From the NCBI GenBank assembly GCA_900073065.1, contig FJOG01000023.1, positions 810,179 through 874,178 of the forward strand: a stretch of DNA of 64,000 nucleotides, written 5' to 3'. Each line of letters starts with the position of its first letter. The stretch's first letter is position 1. Under the pieces are notes generated by a model, which saw nothing but the letters and a program-made list of their open reading frames with translations, was not told where the DNA came from and ran no database searches. Source of the DNA: Phialocephala subalpina. Lineage: Eukaryota; Ascomycota; Leotiomycetes; Helotiales; Mollisiaceae. Positions 48,377 through 59,859 of the stretch are shown piece by piece. The translations under genes and the position numbers were made by a program.

Positions 48377-48583
48377 AGCCGTAGCCTTGCGAGTTCGCAA
48401 CTCGAAGAAGAGGAGGTCAAACCAGCCCTCATCGTGTCACCAGAAGATCAAATTTATCTCGGACTTTGGAATGTCTTATTGGCACTTGCCATCCGCTACC
48501 CCTCAGGTAGAAAGCCCGTAGTGGACCATGCCTTCGAGGCGTCGGCATGGATTAATGAAGAGCTTCACAATTGGAAGCCTTGA
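48377..48583 (+). pseudogene. Orphan coding-like fragment, 68 codons, no start codon
   Basis: An open frame bounded by TGA (48374) and TGA (48581) has no usable ATG at its front. The translation looks protein-like: ALIVSPEDQIYLGLWNVLLA, followed by IRYPSGRKPVVDHAFEASAW and a short helical end. It may be the last exon of a spliced gene I cannot find, or a remnant of a displaced gene. The family is not recognised. Confidence 0.3.
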
Positions 48584-48800
48584 AGTACAAAAATACAAAC
48601 ATTTTTTGCTACGTTACACTACAAAGAATACACGTGCACATAAATGCACCTCATCCCCATGCAACGACAATGACAATGTGTAACGCTCGCTGATATGCAC
48701 CCCATCCTCAGAATGCAAGACCCGCTCATGCTAATCTACGCCATCCATGCTTTGACGTGGACACATGTAATCATACAAGGGTTGTGATACAATCAATATT

Positions 48801-51800
48801 TTACTTCTTGCCTTTCTTCTGCTTAGCCATCTTGAAGCCTGAGAGAGTCGGTTCTTCAACCTTGGGTGGGCCCTTCTTGGCGACCTCACTCCATCCTCCT
48901 GACTTGTCGCCCGAACTAGAGGAGAATCCATGTCCCGTGGGTGCCTCGAAGATACCCTTGTCCGCTTGGGCGCGACGGCGGAGGAATTCAGCAGCGAAAT
49001 CATTGCCATTCAAGGATTGTGAAGAGCTGTAAATGGTTGCGGAGATAAGGGTAGCATCGTTTCCAAAGCTACTGATGAGTTCAACAGTGTCTTGGACTGC
49101 AAAAAAGTTAGCCAGGAGTCCAAAACTGCCTCATGTAAACTTACGCTTGAAGCCATCAGCCAACTTGCCTGCCAACGCATCCTTGGCCCATTTGTTGAAT
49201 TCTTCCTTAGCTGCTGCGACGGTGCTCTGTCCTGAAGTTGTGGCGCTACGAGTGGTTGCTGCTGGTCTGACAGTACGAGGAGTTGACGTGGTAGGCATAT
49301 TGGCGGTGCTCACGGAACGGGTCGCTGGTGGAGAGGCAGCTGCGGGGCCGGTAGGGACTCGAACTTTTCCACTTGGTCCAACGGTCGACCAAGCAGAGCC
49401 GCCAACGGGTGCCGGACTCATGGATGTCTTGCTCGCAAGATCAGCGTAACGCTTACCACCAGACACTCCAGGTGTAGGTTGAGCGGCCACAGCAGCAGCA
49501 GCAAGCTTCTGCTTGCGGAGTTCTTCTTCGCGTTGGATTTCCGCAAGTGTCTTCTTGGATGCCGCTGAACTGCTGGCAGCAACAACTTTCGAGGCAGCAG
49601 GCTTAGCCCATGCAGAAGGAGCATTTGTAGGTGTAGCAGGTGATGCGCTATTGCCCCAGGTTGAAGTCATGGGCAATCCGGGAGCAGGCGGAGCTGGTTG
49701 GCTGGCAAGCAGCTTGAGCTCCATTTCGTAGTTGGCTCGGCGCGCAGCCGCCGCGATCTCCTCTGCTTTGGCTGCCTTCTTTGCTTCGGCTTCTTGAATC
49801 TCCCTCAAAGACGGACCCTTGGGAGCCTCAGCTGGCTCTTTGGCCCATGGGGCAAGTGAAGGAGCGGCGCTGGCGATCTCAGGAGTTTCAGAGCGTGATC
49901 TGGTCTCCACAATCAAGGCTTCGGGTAGATTGGATCGACCTCTCTGGGCAGTGGGTGCAGGAAGTGGAGTTGTTGATTGTGGAGGAGGAGGGAATGGCGT
50001 TGGAAGACCAGTGTTGACCTTTGCCCATGGAGACTCAGGCGGGTTTGTGGCGACAGGTGACTGCTTTGATGAAGCTGCCTTCTGAACTTGCTGGGTCAAA
50101 GACAAAACCTCCTCTTCCTTTTCTTCAGCCTCATGGTCAAAATGAGACGGTTCCTCAAACATTTGCTGGAATTCCTGCTGTTGAGCCTGAGCTGGTGGCT
50201 GAACAGTATCGTTGGACTCCGTGGATGCTTGTTGGGCTTGAGCAGACTCCTCAATTTCATGCTGAGCTCTCAATTGCTCAAATTCCCGAAGACGGGCTTG
50301 AAAGTCCATGCTCTCACTTTGCGTTGGTTGACGTTGAGGAGCAGCTTGTTGGCTAAAGATTGAGGCAATCTGCTGAGCATGAATGGATTGTTGAGAAGGT
50401 TGATGTGCTCCGAAGAGCTGTTGGCGATCCTGAAGGCTCAGACGTGCGAGCTCGTCTTCGCGAAAGAAATCAGCGGAGATGCCTGCTGCACCCTGTGATT
50501 GCATTTGTCTAGGTGGGCCGTCGAAAAATCCTGCCACGCCTGGAATTGGAGGCTGTGGTGGCATTCCGATAGGAGAAGTCATGCTCCCAAAGCTGGGTTG
50601 ACTTTGTAGGCTGTGAGCGCTAGAGTGATGATGAAGAGTAGATGGCAAGCCAGTCATCTGCATCTGCTTCATGTTCACCTGCTGTTGAGCCAAGAATTCT
50701 CGTTGGCGAGCCATCAAGAATTGCTCCTCCTGCTTACGGCGCTCAAGATTGTTTTGTTGCTCGGCTGTCAAGGTAGTGCCAAAGCTTGGAAAGGAGTTCG
50801 CAAAAGGTGGTTGCACAGCACCTGGTTGAGCAGCAGTGTTACCAGGCCCAGCAGTGGCAGCTACATATGGAGCTCCAGTCGTAGTCGTAGGTGGTCCGTG
50901 AGGAATGCCGATTTGGGGTACCAAGAAGGGCTCACGTGAGTTGCCAATGCGTCGAATCATGGAACCAAGAGGCTCGAACTTGTCATCTTCGACCTTCTTT
51001 ACCATCAGATCTGCAGTGAAGAACGAAGCCTTATACCAATCATGCATCTCAAGACCTGACCAAGGACCTTGAGTCGTACCTTGAGGATCAAGATACACCC
51101 ATCGCATACGGTCAGGCATCACCATCATACGGAGTTGCGCAGCTGGAAGGGTGCCAGATGCAGAATCCGAAGATGCCTGGGATTGTTGATGGTTTGACTG
51201 CGCAGATGAAGGTTGCGGATAACCTGCCGCATTGATACCTTGAGCATTTTCGGCGGCTGTGGTTTGGGGGAAGTCATCGAAAGCATGTCTGCCAGCTCGC
51301 ATAGGACTGTCGGTATCCCGAGAAGGAGGAAATGCGTTTCTGCCAATGGCACCAAAAGCATTGCTTGCCCTCATATCTTGACCCTCATTCTGATCATCAT
51401 TCTCACCGCCTTGCATCTGAGCTTGCATGGCTGGTGGGAATAGAGATCGAATGCCACGACCAGCACCAGTCGCATTGGAGCTCGATCCGAACATACCTCC
51501 ATGACTTCCGAAACCAGGAGATTGTAGGTCACCACCCATGCCACCAAATAAGGAGGAGCCGAAAGCGCTTGAAGGGAATCCAGGACGATTTTCACGATCT
51601 GGGGTTCCAATAGCATTACTGGTAGTTGGCCATCCACTGCCACCGAGACCACCTAGTGTTGACAGGCCGCTCAGAGTTGGAGGGAAACCCCTCGAGGCGC
51701 CCGCACTCGAAGTTTGACTGCGATCGCTTCCGTCATATGGGACATTTGGATACGCACGATTGATGCCGCCAAAAGCGGGAGGATGCTCGGGAATTCCACC

Positions 51801-53571
51801 AAGTCCTTGACGATCATGATGCAGTGGTTGGCCGTCATAGCTCGAGTCATCCGCATCGTGCCTGTTATCAGGAGGGGAACGATAAGGATTAGTCATTGAA
51901 TCGTCCTCCTCATCGTGATGACCTTGAGGTGTCTGTTGAGGCTGACCGCGATCACGGAAGGAAAGCACATCAGACATCCCAAAATCACCCGAGCTGCCCC
52001 TGACTGGAGTACCGAGCCCGCCAGGTGCGCGGTCGTGGGGGTTGGAGTCTTGACCTCCGCCAAGCATGGCACTTCCACCAGAAGCTTCACCAGAGAAAGG
52101 ATCCGTATCAGTCGTATCGGTTCGCTGCCTGCCAGATCTCCACGGTTGGTCTGCTCGCTTTGACATATCCTCGGTGCTTGCCTTCGGCATGAGATGAGCA
52201 AGACGACTCTCACCTCTGCCAAAAGTTGGACGCTTCTCGATAGGGGTAGGTGGGTTCGCCGCCGGATTCCCCAGAGAGAAGTTCCCAAAGGCTCCCGTCG
52301 AGGTAGCACTTGCTGATGGGGCCCCCCAAGGGGACGCTGGGCCATTGCCCAAAGCGCTACCACCAGTGTTGCTCCGAACCAAGCCTCCAAACGGCAGCAT
52401 GCTAGGCTTACTTTCGTCCGAACGTTCTTCATATTCATCCTTTGATTCGTTGACCTTGCGTGAGAAGAAAGGAGAGTCATCTCTCGAAAAACGACCAGTT
52501 CCAGATGGTGATTGCATGCCCGATATCGAGTCGGCAGTCTGTTGTCGACGTGTCGCAGGCCTACTTCCCGATGCAGGAGATGAAAGTCCGAAGGCGCTGG
52601 AGCCTTGCGAGATAGACGTCTTTCGTCCGTTAGCTTGGCCCTGAGCACCACCATCCTTGTTGTTTTGGGGCGGGGGCTTCAGAGGAGAATTGACATCGCT
52701 CGAGAAAAGCTGCGAAAATTAGCCATGTATTATACTTTGAGCGTAGAACCTACGGTTTTCTCTTCTTCAGTCATATCCTGTAGCGCCATGGGTTCAGTGT
52801 CCGCATTCTTGTTCCAGCACACTTCGGGCCCATGATTATCTCTGGCATCGGCTTGTCGACCCCATCCACTCCGGCCATTCGTGGCGCTCGATGCTTCAGG
52901 GTTCCAGTTCTCTGCGTACAGATACGAAGCGTCCTCCTTCAATGTACCCGACTCCTTCAGCTGCTGGTAGATGCCTAGTAAAGACTCCTTCGAATAGCGG
53001 TAATTCTCTGAAGACTGCTCGAGAGTCGCACTTGGCTGGTGAGGCGTTGGAGTTTCCGCAGTTGGTGTTGGAAGTGGAGGGTCTGATTGAGAGGTGGATT
53101 GCGCAAACGAGGTGGTCGAGGTGCGGCGGAAGATGGCTGTGCCATTTGTTGATCGATTTTCTCTTCTGGCCCTTTGAGATTGTTTTCCGTTAGTGTATGT
53201 GCCTGGAAATTGTTCTTCTAAGCTGAGAGATTTTCTTCTTCCGAAAGGAGTTAAGGTATTGCCGTCTCCAAGGCCAGAATTAGAGGAAGACATTGTGACT
53301 ATGCACAGCCCGTAAAGCGAATGACAAGGAGTAACGAATGAATATTTCGGTTTGAGAATACAATTTCCTGGCAGACTGCCTAGTTCGAATAATATTCACG
53401 AGCGAGTGGGCAGTAAACAGTATGATATGCAGATGCGTCGAATGCATCAACACAGGGAATAACGTACCAGTCCCCGCTCCCTCGACCATCGCCCCTTCCA
53501 TTTCGAGAATCGCGACTCGAGCTCGAACCTGCCGCAGCAGACGCGAAGCTAGATGGCATATGTGAAGGCAT
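48801..53571 (-). CDS. GYF-domain protein (SMY2/GIGYF-like), about 1,460 aa
   Basis: GYF domains bind proline-rich PPG-hydrophobic motifs; yeast Smy2/Syh1 and animal GIGYF proteins link this to mRNA repression and vesicle transport. Exons on the complement are 53468-53571, 52754-53171, 49145-52709 and 48801-49096, total 4383 nt, with phase kept at each junction. The first intron was placed because a CTAAC branch and AAAG acceptor join RGDGRGSGDW to ARRENRSTNGTAIFRR, the usual N-terminal arrangement of fungal homologues. An ATG at 53293 in the same frame is then inside this intron. The GYF domain lies near residues 700-770 (RWVYLDPQGTTQGPWSGLEM, then WYKASFF). Long Gln-rich and coiled-coil-like segments follow (e.g. 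EQQNNLERRKQEEQFLMARQ), and the C-terminus is basic (KMAKQKKGKK). It is divergently arranged with the Gly/His-rich gene. Confidence 0.9.
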
Positions 53572-54727
53572 AAAGGGCAACGAGTTGCAAGAAGTATCGA
53601 TGGCAAATTCGGGTCCAATACTGAACGATTCGCGCTGGACAAGATCGGACGCGAAATATCGAAATGCTTTTTAGCTCGAGGAAATTTTAGGAAGTTCGGA
53701 GGACAGGTAGGTATCAGAATAGGATCTGAAATGGCGCGTATGTGTGTAATGTGAATGGTTCACGATAGTTGTTGGTGTTGGTAGTTAAGGGGTTGTGAGC
53801 AACGAATTTTCGCAAAGAAGACGTCGTGAAAGTTCAAGCTCCTCGACAAGACGACTGGGGGTCTTTGCATCGATCTAACGCTGTAATAGGTCTAGCGTTG
53901 CGTACTTTCGCGTGTCCCTAGATTTCGTGCCTGAGCATCGACACAGAGAAACTTGATACGGAGTTCCAGTATGAGGATTGTAAGAGCATGTCTTCCCCTC
54001 ATTTGTGTATGCATATTATGCTGAAGTCAATCAATCTCCAGGGCAAGCAAAAGTTCTTTGCCGTCAACAGTCACTCACGTGCGCATATACCCCCAGCCTC
54101 CTGTCTGACATCTTCATCCGCCCGATAGCCGTGCAGGATTATCTCCGAGTCGAGACGGTACGGCACAAACAAAGGATTTTAATTGCCTTTCTCCAGTCGG
54201 ATCCTTCGGTGTCAGCCTCAGCAAGTTGCTGGACGTCCCTGTTCATGTTTTCCTGAATTGCAGCCTAGTTCTTAGCTCACGGGTTTGCCCTAGGCTTGGA
54301 ACTCTTGCTCCTGCTGATTTCTCTGGCTGGTCTATCAAACACAGCATTTGCTGTGCTACTCCATTATCACTGCAGGTGGTACAAGTTGTTTCTAGCCTGA
54401 CACCTCAGATATGCTTTCCTTGTACGAGCGCTGGTCTTAAGCAAACAAATTCAGACCCTCCAGTATGGATGGTTTCAGCTGTGGATATAAGGGTAGTTGC
54501 GTTGCCCACATCACATTACCTGCTGACACGTCCATTGTAGGGTGAAATGTTTGCTCCTACTAGCCAAGTGGCGATAGTGGAATCTCCTTATATTCCTTTC
54601 TCTCTGCTGTTCTTGTTCAAGTCTCAGCTAATATTTGGTCCTACCATCTGTACAACCACTTCAGGCAGCCCATATTGCGCAATCTGAAACTTTGGAATTG
54701 ATATTAATCTTTCATTGAGTACGAACC
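53572..54727. other. Divergent intergenic region, 1.16 kb
   Basis: Separates the divergent GYF gene and Gly/His-rich gene, so it contains both promoters. The small frames at 54005-54540 have no coding character. T-rich runs lie before 54728. No RNA gene is seen. Confidence 0.55.
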
Positions 54728-55828
54728 ATGTTCCTGGATTCGAGATCTAAGCTACGCGGAAAAAGATCGCATGGTCTTGACCGTGGATGCGGACACAGTG
54801 GAGGAGATTACGAACTACTTGCACATTACGCCGCCCTGGGTGGAGGACAAGGACAGCAATATGGCTATGGACGAGAAGGGAAAGTTCGACTTGATGAAGT
54901 TCCTATGCTGAGGAAGAGACGTGGTCCGAGAGGAAATATGCTTGATAGATTGGGTGGTGGATTGTTAGGGGTGCAGCGAGGAGAGCTTAGCGGTATGAAT
55001 GGCGAGTTCTTAGGAGGACATGGTGGACTAGGGCTTGGCAGTGGACTTGGAGGTTTTCATCATAGCGGAATACCTGCAGTACCTGGTGGTGGGTTTGGGC
55101 CATTCGATGGCGGAGGAGGACATCTGCATGGCTTGGGATGCGGAATTGACTTTATGGGCCAAACACACGCAGGTCAACACCATCAGCACCATGGCATAGG
55201 TGGACTTGGCGGTCATAGAATGGTACCAGAACTGAGGGGTCGTATGAGAGGTATGAGAGGCGCGACAGGCATGGAAGACTTTGACGGAAGTCATCACCAG
55301 CACGGTCCACATGGACATATAGGCCACGGCCATGTCCATCAAAACCATTTCGGTGGACCTCATTCAGGCACTGGTCTCGAAGACAAATTCAGCGCAATGG
55401 ATCTGAACGATCATCGAAGGCGTCCCCATCGTCATCAGCATAGACACGTTCATCCCATGCCACCAGCAGGCCATCATCACGGCCCCGCACATCAATGCAC
55501 CGCACAAGCCCCTGCCTCGCACGGTAGCGAAAATATCAGTCGAGCAGGACACGGACCCAACGACTCCGAGTGCCCGCCTCCAGGAAGCAATCACCACCGC
55601 GGCTCTCGAACAAACTCAACAAGCGCAGCGCAAAGTTTCGACATGCATGCCATGGATCGTCCGAGGATGCCGTACCATTATCGACATCCTTACGTTGAGG
55701 AGGGCGAAGGCGGGAGTGATGCGGAATTGCAGGCTGATATGCAGCGTAGAGCTGCCATGGGGGAAGTGTTTCCAGCATCACGGGGTTGGTATGATGGGAG
55801 TTTGATGGATCTTTATTATATACAATAG
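54728..55828 (+). CDS. Gly/His-rich hypothetical protein, 366 aa
   Basis: Single ORF from ATG (ACCATGTT context) to TAG. There is no signal peptide. The N-terminus (RSKLRGKRSHG) is basic. The middle is extremely Gly-rich with regular GLGG/GGGFG motifs. Residues about 135-270 hold many His clusters (HHQHHG, HGHIGHGHVHQNH, HRHQHRHVHP), which could bind Zn, Ni or Cu. The C-terminus is more ordered and acidic (YVEEGEGGSDAELQADMQRR) and ends DGSLMDLYYIQ. Length and composition are not chance-like, and the C-terminal part argues for real coding. I do not recognise a family and propose no function beyond possible metal binding. The long antisense frames result from the Gly/His codon mix. Confidence 0.65.
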   Translation: MFLDSRSKLRGKRSHGLDRGCGHSGGDYELLAHYAALGGGQGQQYGYGREGKVRLDEVPMLRKRRGPRGNMLDRLGGGLLGVQRGELSGMNGEFLGGHGGLGLGSGLGGFHHSGIPAVPGGGFGPFDGGGGHLHGLGCGIDFMGQTHAGQHHQHHGIGGLGGHRMVPELRGRMRGMRGATGMEDFDGSHHQHGPHGHIGHGHVHQNHFGGPHSGTGLEDKFSAMDLNDHRRRPHRHQHRHVHPMPPAGHHHGPAHQCTAQAPASHGSENISRAGHGPNDSECPPPGSNHHRGSRTNSTSAAQSFDMHAMDRPRMPYHYRHPYVEEGEGGSDAELQADMQRRAAMGEVFPASRGWYDGSLMDLYYIQ

Positions 55829-55945
55829 AGGCTTGAGTAGCATCTTGCTCAGTGAATAGCAAGGTATGGAGTTTCGAAGCATTGGTAGCTAAACTAGTCC
55901 TTTTCCAATTTCAAACAAAATCAATCAATCCATCCTCTTACTCGA

Positions 55946-56767
55946 TCAATCAGTCTTCTTGGCTTTGCCCTCCTCTCCCTTCCCTCTATTCACCACATCA
56001 CCAAAGAACAACACCGCGTAAGTACTCAACAACCCCAAACCCACCCAATTCGCCCATAAACCCTCTACTCTCACATTCCCACATCCACCCCAAAGAATCA
56101 CCGCCTCCCCTAAAATCCCAATAATCAACTGCGCATACCCCGTCCAAAGCAGCAACCCCGAAAACAACGTCACACCACCAAAATACGCATACATGAAAGC
56201 ATGATGCATTGTATTCAGTGCCGCGAAGACTTTCCAGCCTCTTGGGTGGAGAATTACTCGCGTGTATGTCAAATACGGTGTCTGTGAAGTGTCAGTGTGA
56301 GTTGATTTGAGAGGGAGAGAAGATAGGAGAGGGGAGAAGGGAGAGGGGAGAAGGGGAGAAGGATACGGGAGGCAAACAGTAAAATGATGCACCCAAAAAT
56401 GAGTATTAACAATTCCCCCATTCGCAAGCACATTAAAGATATCCACATATTCGTATATCTTACTCGTGTGATATACCAATCTCAACTTTCCCTCGAATGT
56501 TTCGAATCCATCATCCGCCCTCTCACAAACGAGGTCTTTGAATGAGGGAGGGAGGGAACAGATGACTGAGAAGAAGACGCAGAAGAAGAGACATAGCGAG
56601 AAGAGCGAGTAGAAGATGCTGTTGTATTTTATTATAGGCCGGAAGATGGGGATTGGGCAGTGGTGTTTGACGTGCTTGGAGATGAGTTGGGAGATGAGGA
56701 AGGAGGTGAGTGTTGTACTGTAGAGAGTGGCTGGGGACGTGAGGATGTTGGTGATTTGTGAGAACAT
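55946..56767 (-). CDS. ELO-family (GNS1/SUR4) fatty-acid elongase-like membrane protein, 241 aa
   Basis: ELO enzymes are ER membrane condensing enzymes that lengthen acyl-CoA with malonyl-CoA. Exons on the complement are 56378-56767 and 55946-56281, with a 96-bp intron whose removal joins HHFT to TPYLTYTR. The start is the ATG giving MFSQITNILTSPATL; a further upstream in-frame TTG is not used. Family landmarks include hydrophobic segments throughout, KIYEYVDIFNVL before the histidine box, and NTMHHAFMYAYFG, equivalent to the usual N-x2-H-x2-MY-x-YY. The histidine box is HFWVHH rather than the classical HxxHH, and at 241 aa the protein is shorter than most elongases (about 270-350). It ends with a basic tail (RGKGEEGKAKKTD), as expected for ER membrane proteins. 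It is tail-to-tail with the Gly/His-rich gene. Confidence 0.82.
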   Translation of the reverse strand: MFSQITNILTSPATLYSTTLTSFLISQLISKHVKHHCPIPIFRPIIKYNSIFYSLFSLCLFFCVFFSVICSLPPSFKDLVCERADDGFETFEGKLRLVYHTSKIYEYVDIFNVLANGGIVNTHFWVHHFTVCLPYPSPLLPSPFSPLLSSLPLKSTHTDTSQTPYLTYTRVILHPRGWKVFAALNTMHHAFMYAYFGGVTLFSGLLLWTGYAQLIIGILGEAVILWGGCGNVRVEGLWANWVGLGLLSTYAVLFFGDVVNRGKGEEGKAKKTD

Positions 56768-58264
56768 TTTTACATTTTGGGTGATTTTGCGCAAATAGAG
56801 TACTGGATTGATTCGTGATCCACTTATACCTGGAAGAAGGATATACTTGGCAACCTCCCGTTTGACTCACCCGGTGGCGTGGAGATCATGCCCTGGCACG
56901 CATGTCTTATGATATCACGTGATCATAATGGAGACCCTGGTTGAAGTGCCTTTGCATCTTGAGGCTAGATAGGGTAGCCTTGAGGGTAGCCTTGAGGGTA
57001 GGTAGCCTTGAACGAATGTTGAAGTTTAATAATTGTCTCCTTAAAAAGTGGTGATCAGTCTGAGAGTCCAATACAGTAGTGGTTGTTGACAATGAGTAGC
57101 CGCCTTTGACATCCCAAACTTCAGAGCCTGAAACGTACTTTAACATCTGAAAAAGCCTAAACAGACGGCAAAGGATCACCTTTCTCCTTTCCATATAGAG
57201 ATTTTGCTTTCTTGATCAAACTGTAAATAGCAACATGCAAAAAGCGCAACAGAACACAGTGGCTGCCAAGTTTGCAAAGCAAGGTCAAAATTAGCAAGTG
57301 CGATGAGAAAACTTTAAACGACAATGCCAGAGTTCAAGTTGCCTTGAGACAAATTCCATCAATCTTCTCAGCCCGATCAATAAGGTGCAAACAAAAATCA
57401 ACCTCTCTTGCAAACTATCGCTCTGTGGAGTGCTGAAATGTACGCGCGCACACTTTGGTATCCTTCATCGAATCGATCGCCTGCAGCTCAACGCTGCTGC
57501 TCAACCACGACGTTTCCTTATTCCCTCTCGTCATTATCACGACTAACAATAATTCCAAGAGCCATTAAAACGGAAGTTGTTCGGTCTCGGGAATCTCTGA
57601 GATATTGTGGAAGAGTTTGTTGCTTGCGTATTCGCTCGGCTTGCTCTGCGCCACACTCCCCGATTTGGCGTGCAGAAAGTTTGCAGCACAGCCCTATGAA
57701 CTGTTCGCCTTCTCCACCAAACTGCAGCGAACTTCCACGCTGCTGGAAGCCCAAGATGCGCAACACAGCCTATCATACGCACCATTCAGAGGCTCTCGGC
57801 GGCCCCGGAAATTCGCAATCCACTGCGACGTCACCCAAGAGCCACCCGAGTACTCAGCCTTGCTGCGTTCTCAGAACTTCTCGAAGACAACATCTCAGCA
57901 CCCACAACCCTCCTCAGCCACAACCCATCACGAGTATCGGCCACGGGGCACAGCATACAATCGAATGCGGGAGAATTAGCCAGATGTCATCCGCGCGCAT
58001 AGAGTCGTTCGCAGGCCAGGCTGTCGTGTGATTTGCTGACTGGAACTCAAGTGTAGGGCTGTGATTCGGTCATTGCCCAAAGCCGACCAGCCCCTCCTGC
58101 TTCCCGCTAAAGCACGTAAGTCAGCTCAAGTTGTTATTCACTGATGAGGCAAGTGTCAACAGTCAGCTATTAAAGGAGCGGCCCCCATCGTCGTTTCGTT
58201 CCCTTCCTTCGTCTTCATTCCTCAACACAACTCGCAACTCTATCACAACAACACGACAGACAAC
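56768..58264. other. Intergenic region, 1.5 kb
   Basis: Lies between the divergent elongase gene and glycine-zipper gene. A plus frame at 57408-58031 (207 codons) overlaps two other open frames and lacks domains, so it is not called. The 100 bp before 58265 are pyrimidine- and CA-rich (CAACACAACTCGCAACTC), as in fungal 5' UTRs. Confidence 0.5.
56972..57011. repeat. Short tandem repeat, unit GGGTAGCCTTGA
   Basis: Two perfect 12-bp units (56972-56983, 56984-56995) are followed by a third with a small GGGTA insertion (56996-57011). It is intergenic, about 200 bp upstream of the elongase start. Confidence 0.8.
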
Positions 58265-58975
58265 ATGTCAAGCAACGATTACTACGGTGGGCAGCCAAAC
58301 TATGGTGGTCAGCCCAACTATGGCCAGCAAAACCAATATCCAAGTCAACCAAATTACGCTCCTCAAGGAGGTCATCTACAACAACCTCAGTACCCTCCTC
58401 AACCCAACTATTCCCCCTCCCATTCACCCGCTCCATACCAACAACAAGGATACGGGCCTCCCCCTCATCAACAACCTTATGGGCAACAAGCCACACCTCC
58501 TTATCCATCACCAGGACAATACCCCCAACAGCCTTCCTATAGCGGCGGACAACCTCAGTATCCTGCACAAGGACAACCCCAATATGGTGAGAACCGCGCT
58601 GGCGGACCTCCCGGTTCAGGCTTCGAAGGCCCCGGCCAAGTCGGACCAGACGGCGAGAAAGGCCTTGGCGCAACCCTCGTCGGCGGCGCCGCAGGCGGTT
58701 TCGCAGGCCATGAATTCGGTGGCGGAGCTATAGGAACAATAATCGGAAGCGTGGTCGGAGCTATCGGTGCAAACGCTTTAGAAAGTCGCCATAAGAAGAA
58801 GAAGGACGAGAAGAAGTATGAACAGGAGCAGAGTCAATACGGCGGAAGCCAGTATGGAGGAAGTCAAGGGGCGGTTGGGGGATTGTATCCGCAGCAGGGA
58901 CATGGACATCACCACCATCATCATCGGAAGCATTCGAGGAGTCGAAGCCGAGGGATTGATTCAGACTCGGACTAA
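58265..58975 (+). CDS. Glycine-zipper (2TM) protein with Pro/Gln/Tyr-rich N-terminus, 236 aa
   Basis: ATG in a good context (AACATGTC) to TAA. Residues 1-125 are Pro/Gln/Tyr/Gly/Asn-rich with YGGQPNYG and PQYP-type repeats and are disordered. Residues about 137-180 form a glycine zipper: GLGATLVGGAAGGFAGHEF, then GAIGTIIGSVVGAIGANALE, the pattern of glycine-zipper 2TM domains. A charged helix (SRHKKKKDEKKYEQEQ), a QYGGSQYGGS repeat and a His7-containing, RS-rich tail ending DSDSD follow. Such proteins are common in filamentous fungi, and their function is poorly known (membrane association or stress response has been suggested). The frames at 58131-58733 and 58215-58673 are shadows caused by repetitive codons. 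Confidence 0.85.
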   Translation: MSSNDYYGGQPNYGGQPNYGQQNQYPSQPNYAPQGGHLQQPQYPPQPNYSPSHSPAPYQQQGYGPPPHQQPYGQQATPPYPSPGQYPQQPSYSGGQPQYPAQGQPQYGENRAGGPPGSGFEGPGQVGPDGEKGLGATLVGGAAGGFAGHEFGGGAIGTIIGSVVGAIGANALESRHKKKKDEKKYEQEQSQYGGSQYGGSQGAVGGLYPQQGHGHHHHHHRKHSRSRSRGIDSDSD

Positions 58976-59859
58976 GTGAGGGGATATTTGGGACAGCAGA
59001 TTTGGTTCTAGGGTGGCATACTATTTTACGTTGGGTTTTTTTGAATGTGTGCGATGCGTTATTGTCGGACTCTGGATGGGTCTTCGACTTCATGATTTAC
59101 GAATCAACATTCAATAGCTGAGTGATATTAAACAACTTTTTTTGAAAGACAAGGCTTGGCGGACTCTTTGTGAGCTCCGACTATCCGATTTTCTCCAGTT
59201 GGATTTTGCTTGGCATTATTCCATTGTCTAATGCTAGTTGAATGACTCGAGTTGCATGAGTGCCAAGAATCAATGTCGTACATTGCATGCGAGCCATGCG
59301 TTAGTGAAGCCCCATAGTCGAGTCAAGAACGAAGAAATTGTGTTGGACTTTGAGTCACTGTTCTATGTGAATTGGAGCATTATGCGCTCTTCATGACTTG
59401 CCTTATTCGAAGGCTCAACATCCAAAACCCATCACAAAATTGTGTTTTTAATTCATCTCAATGTGAAGGTTCAACTTGAGCACTCAGCTATCCAATTGAG
59501 GGTATCTTGGACTTCTGGGAGCTATGCTCTGCATCCTATTGGGTATGGCCAGAATCTGTAATGAGCTAGTTCCACCTTCGTCCCCTTCGTTCCTTCTTCG
59601 CTCTTCGGTCCTGTTTTCCAGGCGATAAGCTCTAGTGGAGATAATCCTTATGTCCACATCTATATCTGACATTATTTCTTGCCCGTTTTCTTGCGCCCTA
59701 AATGCAGAAGCAAATAGGTAAGATAATAAGATATTTGGGCAATATCATGCCTGCTTGATTTGAGGTCGAGGCTGTTGAGGTGCTTCGTTATAGATAGAGT
59801 GGAGTCTCGAAAATTTGCTGATCTTCTTGCTCATTTCGATAGTTTCGGGTCCGTCTGAC
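58976..59859. other. Intergenic region between convergent genes
   Basis: 3' flanks of the glycine-zipper gene (plus) and GCN3 (minus). It is T-rich with no coding frame, RNA gene or repeat that I can support. Confidence 0.55.

Noticed and set aside
51893..52654. 253-codon minus frame overlapping the GYF gene
   Set aside because: Out of frame with the GYF exons, Arg/Leu-rich shadow of Ser/Gly-rich coding sequence.
53280..53642. 120-codon minus frame at the GYF gene 5' end as a separate gene
   Set aside because: The neighbouring frame supplies the conserved N-terminal exon of the GYF protein and splices in phase into exon 2, so this frame is a shadow.
57408..58031. 207-codon plus frame upstream of the glycine-zipper gene
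   Set aside because: Three overlapping frames on both strands are equally open, composition is Ser/Arg/Cys mixed with no domain, and no splice model improves it.
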